The notes below the pieces were generated by a model, which saw nothing but the letters and a program-made list of their open reading frames with translations, was not told the origin of the DNA and did not search any database. Shown here piece by piece: positions 1 through 4,989 of a stretch of 5,769 nucleotides of DNA. How positions within the stretch are numbered: the stretch's first letter is position 1; each line of letters begins with the position of its first letter. The stretch covers positions 1 through 5,769 of the forward strand of contig JAITCK010000129.1 of assembly GCA_031283115.1 (NCBI GenBank), in the 5' to 3' direction. The translations under genes were made by a program, and so were the position numbers. The stretch is from Cellulomonadaceae bacterium (GTDB lineage: Bacteria > Actinomycetota > Actinomycetes > Actinomycetales > Cellulomonadaceae).

Positions 1-189
1 TATTCGACCGACGATCTTGCGGCAGTGAGCGCCCTGGCCGACAGTCAGCAGGTGGCTGACCTGCTGCAAGCCAGCCGCGACCTGGTTGACCACACTATCC
101 GCACCGTGACCATCCCCAGCTTCATTGCTGGTGGCCGTTTGCACTTGGGCTTGGTCAGCGTTGAGGATCTCCGAGGGATCGGCAACTAG
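1..189 (+). CDS. C-terminal end of an unrecognised protein (partial, 5' end outside window)
   Basis: The first reading frame is open from base 1 to a TAG at 187-189, giving 62 visible residues. Roughly three quarters of third codon positions are G or C and the composition (Ala, Val, Asp, Leu) is protein-like, so this reads as a real gene rather than a chance ORF. The visible part has an acidic, probably helical stretch (about residues 4-33) followed by a more beta-like segment with the short motif SFIAGGRLHLG (residues 40-50) and an end in LRGIGN. I do not recognise the family and assign no function. The gene converges on the universal stress protein gene with only 23 bases between the two stop codons, so the two transcripts may overlap at their 3' ends. 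Confidence 0.6.
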   Translation, partial: YSTDDLAAVSALADSQQVADLLQASRDLVDHTIRTVTIPSFIAGGRLHLGLVSVEDLRGIGN

Positions 190-212
190 CCGACAGTTAG
201 TCGTCGAACTAG

Positions 213-608
213 CTAGTCGTCAAGGTCGGGTTGGTCGTACTCGGCTTTGATGAGCAGAACGGGCGCGGAAGCGTCCAGCAGGATGCGCTGGGTGGTGGTG
301 CCGGTGACGTAGGTACCTTGGCTGGATCGTTTGCGCACACCCAACACAATGAGGGTGGCGTCGATGTCGTCGGCCAGGTCGAGGATGGCGTCGGAAGGTT
401 CAGTGTGCTCGTCACGGAAGGTGACTGTTGGCGCGTCAACAGATTCGGGCAGGTTGTCCAGGGGGCCTGCCAGTTCCGACGGGAACTCGGCGCCCGGGTT
501 GAGCACCAGCACGGACAAGGGAAGGCGCCGTCGGGAGGCTTCAGCGACCCCGGCTTCGAGGGCGGCCCGTCCGTGGGGGGAAGCATTGCAGGCAACGAGA
601 ACCGTCAT
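213..608 (-). CDS. Universal stress protein (UspA family), single domain, 131 aa
   Basis: The product is a small cytoplasmic protein of the universal stress (Usp) alpha/beta fold; family members bind ATP or other nucleotides and are made under stress, starvation or hypoxia. The N-terminus MTVLVACNAS is the usual first beta strand, followed by a helix, a second strand (SVLVLNP, residues 32-38), a strand DATLIVLG (83-90), and the C-terminal nucleotide-loop region ending in ASAPVLLIK (113-121). The loop is G90-x2-K93-x9-G103-T104, so the classical second glycine of the G-2x-G-9x-G(S/T) motif is lysine; GxRRRS/GxRKRS variants are, as I recall, common in actinobacterial Usp proteins. I chose the ATG at 606-608 because Usp homology begins exactly there and a modest AGTAGGG lies just upstream. 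A longer reading from 779 adds 57 Arg-rich residues that do not look like Usp. Length matches a one-domain Usp. It is transcribed divergently from phoH2, with which it shares a 249-base intergenic region. Confidence 0.88.
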   Translation of the reverse strand: MTVLVACNASPHGRAALEAGVAEASRRRLPLSVLVLNPGAEFPSELAGPLDNLPESVDAPTVTFRDEHTEPSDAILDLADDIDATLIVLGVRKRSSQGTYVTGTTTQRILLDASAPVLLIKAEYDQPDLDD

Positions 609-722
609 GCACCCTACTGTCCCACATTTGCCCGCTTTACGGGTGTCTCTGTCTTCTGCCGCGCTCGCGTGACGCCCTCCTGCAGCCGGGCAGCACAAAC
701 TTTTGACGACGCTGCGGCGGGC

Positions 723-766
723 ATTGGCTGACGTGTTGGTGAACTTTCGGTGACGGCTCGGAGACG
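723..766 (-). promoter_or_regulatory. Four contiguous 11-nt direct repeat units, PHO-box-like
   Basis: Read on the - strand, four back-to-back 11-nt units occur: CGTCTCCGAGC (766-756), CGTCACCGAAA (755-745), GTTCACCAACA (744-734) and CGTCAGCCAAT (733-723). Columns 3 (T), 4 (C), 7 (C) and 9 (A) are invariant, column 5 is A in three of four and column 6 is C in three of four. This is the architecture described for PhoP-binding PHO boxes in Streptomyces, which are 11-nt direct repeat units with a GTTCACC-type core; the third unit contains that core exactly. Placement between a PhoH-family gene and a stress-protein gene fits a regulatory site. The regulator is inferred, not shown. A response regulator of the PhoP/RegX3 type is the natural candidate; another tandem-binding regulator or chance is possible. 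Confidence 0.45.
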
Positions 767-843
767 CGCGGCGCGCCACGCCCGACCTCGGGGGAGGCAG
801 TTCTAGCGTGACTGGTGGCAGGCAACCGCCGCCGCTCAGTGCG

Positions 844-850
844 AAGGGAG
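844..850 (+). promoter_or_regulatory. Ribosome binding site of phoH2
   Basis: AAGGGAG at 844-850 is a good Shine-Dalgarno match, seven bases before the GTG at 858. It decides the start: no other initiation codon lies between this GTG and the in-frame TAG at 804-806, and the PIN domain begins about 28 residues into the product. Confidence 0.75.
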
Positions 851-857
851 CACCGTC

Positions 858-2240
858 GTGGCCCAGCCCTCGACTTCACAACACAACAGTGAATACCAGC
901 AGGAAACCGTCCCTCTGGGCGCAGAAAACCGCAGAACTTACGTGCTTGACACGTCTGTGCTGCTCAGTGACCCGCGCGCTTTATACCGGTTTGATGAACA
1001 TGACGTCGTTCTCCCTGTCGTCGTACTGGTGGAGTTGGAGGCCAAACGCCACCATCCTGACCTGGGATATTTTGCACGCCAAGCCTTGCGCATCCTCGAT
1101 GACTTGCGCCTGCGCAACGGCGGCCTGGACACCCCCATCCCCATGTCGGATGCGGGCGGCACCCTGCGGGTCGAACTCAACCACATCGACCCTGCCGTAC
1201 TACCTGCCGGTTTCCGCCTGGGTGACAACGACACCAAGATTCTTGCCGTGGCCGCCAATCTGGCCGCCGAGGGTCGCAAGGTCTGTGTCATTTCTAAAGA
1301 CCTGCCCATGCGCATCAAAGCGTCAGCAGTGGGCTTGGATGCTGAAGAGTATCGCGCCGAAATGGCTGTTGATGCCGGCTGGACTGGCATGACCTCCATC
1401 GACGTGTCTGACGAACAGATGAGCACCTTCTGGGAGTCAGAAGAAATCGCTATCGCCGACCTGGACGCCAGCGTGGTGGATGCGGCAGCCCCCCTGCTTG
1501 TCCATACCGGCTGCGTCATCCATTCCCCGCGCGGCTCAGCCTTGGGCCGGGTTACTGCCGACGCGAAGATCAAACTGGTGCGCGGCGACCAGGAAGCCTT
1601 CGGGGTTCATGGCCGGTCGGCTGAACAGCGGGTCGCCATTGACCTGCTGCTGGACGATTCAGTGGGCATCGTCTCCCTGGGTGGTAAGGCGGGAACCGGT
1701 AAGTCGGCTCTGGCTCTGTGCGCAGGCCTGGAAGCCGTGCTGGAGAAGCGGCTCCACCGCCGCATCATCGTTTTCCGTCCCCTCTACGCTGTGGGCGGTC
1801 AAGAACTCGGCTACCTGCCCGGCAACGAGAACGAGAAGATGGGGCCCTGGGGCCAGGCAGTCTTCGACACCCTGTCATCGGTAGTGTCGCCGGAGGTCAT
1901 TGACGAGGTTGTCGAACGTGACTTGCTGGAAGTGTTGCCCCTGACCCACATTCGCGGGCGGTCTCTCCATGACGCCTTTGTCATTGTTGATGAGGCTCAG
2001 TCGCTGGAACGCAACGTGCTGCTCACCGTCCTGTCGCGCGTGGGTCAAAATTCTCGCGTCATCCTCACCCACGATGTCGCCCAGCGGGACAACCTGCGGG
2101 TGGGCCGCTACGACGGTATCGCCGCTGTTATCGAGAAACTCAAGGGCCACGACCTGTTCGCGCACGTCACTTTGGTACGACCTGAACGGTCGCCCATCGC
2201 CGCCCTAGTCACCGACATGCTGGAATCTCTCGACCTCTAG
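858..2240 (+). CDS. phoH2: PhoH2: PIN-domain ribonuclease fused to PhoH ATPase, 460 aa
   Basis: A two-domain cytoplasmic protein. Residues about 27-165 form a PIN nuclease domain: VLDTSVLL with D31, a [10 protein letters not shown] stretch with E59 and E61, GDNDTKIL with D125, and [11 protein letters not shown] with D148 give the acidic metal-binding set. After a linker of about 70 residues comes a PhoH P-loop ATPase (about 240-460): Walker [10 protein letters not shown] (275-283, K282), the family motif [14 protein letters not shown] (318-331), Walker B VIVDEAQ (375-381, D378-E379) and the [13 protein letters not shown] motif (400-412). All catalytic-looking residues are present and the length is usual for the actinobacterial fusion. 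Mycobacterial PhoH2 (Rv1095) has been reported as a sequence-specific RNase with ATP-dependent RNA unwinding; a similar role in RNA turnover is inferred here. PhoH proteins are named after the phosphate-starvation gene phoH of E. coli. The gene is monocistronic in this window, starts with GTG behind a strong Shine-Dalgarno, and is followed by hairpins at 2285-2348. Confidence 0.95.
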   Translation: MAQPSTSQHNSEYQQETVPLGAENRRTYVLDTSVLLSDPRALYRFDEHDVVLPVVVLVELEAKRHHPDLGYFARQALRILDDLRLRNGGLDTPIPMSDAGGTLRVELNHIDPAVLPAGFRLGDNDTKILAVAANLAAEGRKVCVISKDLPMRIKASAVGLDAEEYRAEMAVDAGWTGMTSIDVSDEQMSTFWESEEIAIADLDASVVDAAAPLLVHTGCVIHSPRGSALGRVTADAKIKLVRGDQEAFGVHGRSAEQRVAIDLLLDDSVGIVSLGGKAGTGKSALALCAGLEAVLEKRLHRRIIVFRPLYAVGGQELGYLPGNENEKMGPWGQAVFDTLSSVVSPEVIDEVVERDLLEVLPLTHIRGRSLHDAFVIVDEAQSLERNVLLTVLSRVGQNSRVILTHDVAQRDNLRVGRYDGIAAVIEKLKGHDLFAHVTLVRPERSPIAALVTDMLESLDL

Positions 2241-2284
2241 CGCCCGATGACGTGATTGCCTGACGGACGGTCGTTGGGCATAGC

Positions 2285-2305
2285 CTGTCAGGCACGGCCT
2301 GACAG
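2285..2305. terminator. Hairpin 1 of the convergent terminator region
   Basis: CTGTCAGGC (2285-2293) and GCCTGACAG (2297-2305) form a perfect 9-bp stem with a 3-base loop, starting 45 bases after the phoH2 stop. No T-run follows on either strand. It sits just before a second, longer hairpin, and the pair probably ends phoH2 transcription. It could instead be a protein-binding inverted repeat, but its position between convergent genes favours termination. Confidence 0.55.
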
Positions 2306-2310
2306 TCCCT

Positions 2311-2348
2311 CGAAGCCCGCCACCTGTTACGCCTGGTGGCGGGCTTCG
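2311..2348. terminator. Strong bidirectional hairpin terminator between phoH2 and the carbonic anhydrase gene
   Basis: CGAAGCCCGCCACC (2311-2324) pairs perfectly with GGTGGCGGGCTTCG (2335-2348), a 14-bp GC-rich stem with a 10-base loop. It lies 71 bases past the phoH2 stop and 62 bases past the carbonic anhydrase stop, so it can serve both convergent transcripts. There is no U-tract on either side, which is common for high-GC actinobacterial hairpin terminators. Bases 2349-2409 hold nothing else I can identify. Confidence 0.8.
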
Positions 2349-2409
2349 ACGTGCCAGGGGGTTGGCCCTCTGCCTTCCCTTGTCCCGCTACGGCTCTCGT
2401 TGCCGTGCT

Positions 2410-3126
2410 CTAGCCGTGCTCGACAGTGTCGCCAACGTTGCCGATGACCTGAACCAGGTGGACTCGGCCCGTGGACAGGTCGTATTCGGTGCCGACAATC
2501 GCCATGCTGCCGTCGGCGATGCGGTCACGCAGGGCCACCGAATAACTGTGCAGCATCTTGACGGTGTGCCGCACATGTTCGGTGCGCAGTAGGGATTCGT
2601 TGTACAGGTTCTCTTCCGGTTCCCCGCGTTTACGGGCGGCAGCAGTAATGCGGGCCACTGACGGCATCACCCGGTCAACAACGGTGCGGACAAAACCGGG
2701 GGCTTCTTCTCCGGTGGCCAGGGTGTGCGCGGTAGCGGCAATAGCCCCGCAACTTTCATGGCCTAACACCACCACCAGGGAGGCACCCAAAATGACTGTC
2801 CCGTATTCGATGGTTCCCAGCACGGACGGATCCAGCACATGTCCGGCATTACGCACCACAAACACGTCGCCCAAGCCCTGATCGAAGACGATTTCGGCGG
2901 GCACCCGTGAGTCGGAGCAGCCGAACACCACCGAGTGCGGGTGCTGTGAGGGGGCCAGTTCGTCGCGGCGTTTAGCTCCCTGCCGGGGGTGGGCGGGGGT
3001 GTCGTCAACAAAACGCCGGTTGCCGTCACGCAGGGCAGTCCAAGAACTTGTTGGTGACCGCGGCTCATTGACCCTGGGGGAGGGGTCAGCGGGGGCGGGG
3101 ATGGTCGGGACGTATGGCCCTGTCAT
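2410..3126 (-). CDS. can: Beta-class carbonic anhydrase, 238 aa
   Basis: Zinc enzyme interconverting CO2 and bicarbonate in the cytoplasm. The beta-class signature is intact: CSDSRV with C70, D72 and R74 (zinc ligand plus the Asp-Arg dyad) and GHESCG with H123 and C126 (the other zinc ligands). FVVRNAGHV (89-97), TIEYGTVILG (105-114) and the C-terminal YDLSTGRVHLV (215-225) are also typical of the family. The first 27 or so residues are rich in Pro and Ser and precede the conserved core, which starts at about SWTALRDGNRRFV (28-40). No signal peptide is seen. The ATG at 3124-3126 has a CAGGGA ten bases upstream, a moderate Shine-Dalgarno. It lies 53 bases downstream of the fumC stop on the same strand, so it is probably the last gene of the xseA-xseB-fumC operon, with the hairpins at 2285-2348 beyond it. 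Bicarbonate supply for carboxylases, or pH balance, is the inferred role. Confidence 0.95.
   Translation of the reverse strand: MTGPYVPTIPAPADPSPRVNEPRSPTSSWTALRDGNRRFVDDTPAHPRQGAKRRDELAPSQHPHSVVFGCSDSRVPAEIVFDQGLGDVFVVRNAGHVLDPSVLGTIEYGTVILGASLVVVLGHESCGAIAATAHTLATGEEAPGFVRTVVDRVMPSVARITAAARKRGEPEENLYNESLLRTEHVRHTVKMLHSYSVALRDRIADGSMAIVGTEYDLSTGRVHLVQVIGNVGDTVEHG
3076..3100 (+). other. Canonical G-quadruplex motif in the 5' coding part of the carbonic anhydrase gene
   Basis: Four G-runs (3076-3080, 3082-3085, 3091-3095, 3097-3100) are separated by loops A, TCAGC and C, meeting the strict rule of four runs of at least four G with loops of seven or fewer. The G-rich strand is the + strand, which is the template strand of the - strand gene; the mRNA is C-rich here. 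The region encodes a Pro-rich tail near residues 9-17 of the enzyme. Confidence 0.6.
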
Positions 3127-3162
3127 GCCCCCATTATCCCTGCTGGTTGCCGATAGGCCACC

Positions 3163-3184
3163 GCTGAACCGTCTGACGGTTAGC
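3163..3184. repeat. Small inverted repeat at the fumC stop codon
   Basis: AACCGT (3167-3172) and ACGGTT (3176-3181) can pair around a CTG loop, and three further base pairs (3163-3165 with 3182-3184) can be added if G3166 is bulged. It overlaps the fumC TAA at 3180-3182 and lies in the 53-base fumC-carbonic anhydrase gap. It could protect the mRNA end or attenuate transcription into the carbonic anhydrase gene. The stem is short and has no T-run, so a full terminator is not claimed. Confidence 0.35.
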
Positions 3185-4631
3185 CGGGCTGGGTCATCAG
3201 CATGACGTCGAGCAGGGCGTCAAGGTCGTCGTCGGTGATGTCGCCTCGATCCACATAGCCTAGGTCGATGACGGCGTCACGGATGGTGGTGTTTTGGGCG
3301 ATGGCGTGCTTGGCGATGGCGGCGGCCGCCTCATAGCCGATCACCCGGCCTAGGGGGGTGACGATGGACGGTGACGACTGCGCGTAGGCCAGGCACTGGT
3401 TCACGTTGGCCGTGATTCCGGCTACGCAACGCTGGGCCAGCAGGCGGCTGGCATTGGCTAGCAGGCGGATAGATTCGAGGGTGGCCTGCGCAATGACAGG
3501 AATCTGCACGTTGAGTTCAAAGGCCCCGCTGGCGCCCGCCCAAGCCACTGTGGCGTCGTTTCCGATGACGCGGGCACACACCATGAGCACGGCCTCGGGG
3601 ATGACCGGGTTGACCTTGCCGGGCATGATGGACGAGCCGGGTTGCAGGTCAGGCAGGTGGATTTCACCCAGACCGGTGGTGGGGCCTGATGCCATCCAAC
3701 GCAGGTCGTTACAGATTTTTGTCAACGACACGGCAATGGTTTTCAGTACGCCCCCTAACTCGACTAGGGCGTCGCGGGCGCCCTGAGCCTCAAAATGGTC
3801 GTGGGCTTCGATGATGGGCAGGTCGGTCTGGCTGGCCAGCAGTTCGATCACCCGCTGGGGGAATCCTCGCGGCGTGTTGATGCCCGTGCCTACCGCCGTG
3901 CCACCCAGCGGAACTTCTGCCACGCGGGGCAGGGCGTCTGTGAGGCGTTCAATGCCGTGGCTGATGGCGGCCGCATAGCCGCCGAACTCCTGGCCTAAGG
4001 TTACGGGCGTGGCATCCATGAGGTGGGTGCGCCCCGACTTCACCACCTTGGCGTATTCGATGGATTTGCTGGCCAGAGCTTCAAACAGTTGGCTCAGGGC
4101 GGGAATGAGCAGGTTTTCTATGCCGTCTGCCGCTGCGACATGCACAGAGGTGGGGAACACGTCATTTGAACTTTGCGAGGCGTTGACGTGGTCGTTGGGG
4201 TGGACGGTGACGGGGCTGCCTTCTGCGGCTAAAGCCCGGGTGGCCAGGGTGGCCAGCACCTCGTTGATGTTCATGTTGGACGACGTGCCACTGCCGGTCT
4301 GGTACACGTCTACGGGGAAATGCTGGTCAAGGCCGCCCGCAATCACCTGGTCGGCAGCTTCCACAATGGCTTGGGCGATATTGCTGGGCAGCACGTCAAG
4401 TTCCGCGTTGGCCAGGGCGGCCGCTTTTTTCACCTGGGCTAGGGCGGCAATGTGTGACCGTTCTAGCTGTTGCCCGGAGATGGGGAAGTTGTCGACGGCC
4501 CGCTGGGTTTGCGCAGCGTAGAGGGCGCTGGCAGGGACGTTGACTTCGCCCATCGTGTCCCGTTCTACCCGCCACTGCGGGGAGTTCGGGGCGCAATCGG
4601 ATGCAGTGTCCCGTTCGATGTGGTGGTTCAT
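3180..4631 (-). CDS. fumC: Class II fumarate hydratase (fumarase C), 483 aa
   Basis: Catalyses reversible hydration of fumarate to L-malate in the TCA cycle; class II enzymes are iron-free homotetramers. Family landmarks appear in order: [13 protein letters not shown] (22-34), [11 protein letters not shown] (111-121), [14 protein letters not shown] (144-157), [18 protein letters not shown] (199-216, carrying the conserved catalytic-region His) and the fumarase/aspartase signature [11 protein letters not shown] (332-342, with the catalytic Ser pair 333-334). TGRTHL-type and GSSxMPxKxNP segments are shared with aspartase and argininosuccinate lyase, but overall wording such as GQEFGGYA and [19 protein letters not shown] fits fumarase best. 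I chose the ATG at 4629-4631 because it overlaps the xseB stop by one base (TGATG) and has GAGGA six bases before that overlap. A longer frame reaching 4751 runs inside xseB. The first 20 residues are an extra segment that repeats an ERDT motif. Likely translationally coupled to xseB. Confidence 0.95.
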   Translation of the reverse strand: MNHHIERDTASDCAPNSPQWRVERDTMGEVNVPASALYAAQTQRAVDNFPISGQQLERSHIAALAQVKKAAALANAELDVLPSNIAQAIVEAADQVIAGGLDQHFPVDVYQTGSGTSSNMNINEVLATLATRALAAEGSPVTVHPNDHVNASQSSNDVFPTSVHVAAADGIENLLIPALSQLFEALASKSIEYAKVVKSGRTHLMDATPVTLGQEFGGYAAAISHGIERLTDALPRVAEVPLGGTAVGTGINTPRGFPQRVIELLASQTDLPIIEAHDHFEAQGARDALVELGGVLKTIAVSLTKICNDLRWMASGPTTGLGEIHLPDLQPGSSIMPGKVNPVIPEAVLMVCARVIGNDATVAWAGASGAFELNVQIPVIAQATLESIRLLANASRLLAQRCVAGITANVNQCLAYAQSSPSIVTPLGRVIGYEAAAAIAKHAIAQNTTIRDAVIDLGYVDRGDITDDDLDALLDVMLMTQPG

Positions 4632-4924
4632 CAGGCGTCCTCTTCTTGCATGATGGTTGCCGGTGTTGCAGCGGTGGCGGCGTCGAACTTTTGGCGGGCG
4701 GCTCCCAGCCAGTCGGCGCAGCGGGCGGCCAGGGCTTCGCCGTATTCCCACAGGGCCAGGGAGGATTCTAGGGATTCGCTACCGGCTTCTAACTGTTTGA
4801 CTGTCCATTCCAGGCCGTCGCGGGCTTTTTCGTAGCCCAGGCTGGAAGGGTCTGGCAGGTTGGCGGGCAGGGCGTCACTGACGGTGGGGGTGGCGGAGGT
4901 GGGGGTGGGGTTGTGCGGGGGCAT
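4631..4924 (-). CDS. xseB: Exodeoxyribonuclease VII small subunit, 97 aa
   Basis: Small partner of XseA; several XseB chains bind one XseA to make exonuclease VII, which trims single-stranded DNA from both ends in repair and recombination. The core (about 29-80) has the family pattern: [20 protein letters not shown], then [19 protein letters not shown] and a final helix with LGAARQKF. The first 27 residues are a low-complexity Pro/Thr/Ser tail not seen in most short XseB proteins, and the end is acidic (QEEDA). The ATG at 4922-4924 is the only suitable start; upstream only a weak purine stretch (GGAAACGAG) can be seen. Its TGA overlaps the fumC ATG by one base. xseA ends 65 bases upstream, the usual partner order in the operon. 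Confidence 0.92.
   Translation of the reverse strand: MPPHNPTPTSATPTVSDALPANLPDPSSLGYEKARDGLEWTVKQLEAGSESLESSLALWEYGEALAARCADWLGAARQKFDAATAATPATIMQEEDA
4638..4642 (-). promoter_or_regulatory. Ribosome binding site of fumC inside xseB
   Basis: On the - strand GAGGA (4642-4638), within an AGAAGAGGA purine run, lies in the last codons of xseB (encoding QEEDA) and sits eight bases before the fumC ATG. Together with the one-base TGATG overlap this fixes the fumC start and suggests that ribosomes finishing xseB reinitiate on fumC. Confidence 0.7.
4886..4921 (+). other. Relaxed G-quadruplex motif at the 5' end of xseB
   Basis: G-runs at 4886-4890, 4901-4905, 4907-4910 and 4917-4921 have loops of 10, 1 and 6 bases, so the first loop exceeds the strict limit. 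The last run abuts the xseB start codon (4922-4924). The runs lie on the template strand of xseB and encode part of its Pro/Thr-rich N-terminal tail. Confidence 0.4.
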
Positions 4925-4989
4925 GGTTTCTCGTTTCCGGTGGGCGCTGTGCGGCTGGTCGATGATGGAGTGTCAGTGTGAGGTGGGGG

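Larger units (their letters stand above)
609..857. promoter_or_regulatory. Divergent intergenic region between the usp gene and phoH2
   Basis: This 249-base stretch separates two divergently read genes and must contain promoters for both unless they are transcribed from elsewhere. I see no credible coding region in it; the frames open across it are Arg/Pro-rich shadows. On the + strand a TAGCGT at 804-809 fits the loose actinobacterial -10 pattern TAnnnT but has no good -35 partner, so no promoter can be placed firmly. On the - strand no clear -10 was found. It holds the 11-nt direct repeats described separately and an 8-base palindrome GGCGCGCC at 770-777 whose role is unclear. Confidence 0.6.

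Noticed and set aside
703..708. TTGACG as a -35 box for phoH2
   Set aside because: No TAnnnT-like -10 at 16-19 bases downstream, and it is 150 bases from the start codon.
231..731. 166-residue frame on the + strand opposite usp
   Set aside because: Antisense to the Usp coding region, Gly-rich and without recognisable motifs.
770..777. Palindrome GGCGCGCC as an operator
   Set aside because: An 8-base all-GC palindrome is easily expected in a GC-rich intergenic region and no second copy was seen.
609..779. 57-residue N-terminal extension of the stress protein
   Set aside because: It is Arg/Ser/Cys-rich, lacks Usp similarity, and the canonical first strand MTVLVACNAS follows a usable ribosome site at 608.
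808..1392. 194-residue frame on the + strand overlapping phoH2
   Set aside because: Cys/Trp/Pro-rich composition with no domain, out of frame with an intact PIN domain; a shadow of phoH2.
938..1573. 211-residue frame on the - strand opposite phoH2
   Set aside because: Ser/Arg/Thr-rich antisense shadow of well-conserved phoH2 coding sequence.
2985..2999. G-run cluster GGGGG-T-GGG-C-GGGGG considered as a quadruplex
   Set aside because: Only three runs lie close together; a fourth is not within loop distance.
4009..4521. 170-residue frame on the + strand opposite fumC
   Set aside because: Antisense shadow of conserved fumarase segments; Ser/Ala/Trp-rich composition.
4632..4751. 40-residue N-terminal extension of fumarase inside xseB
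   Set aside because: It is Arg/Pro-rich, lies entirely in the overlapping xseB frame, and the ATG at 4631 has a good Shine-Dalgarno and a typical stop-start overlap.
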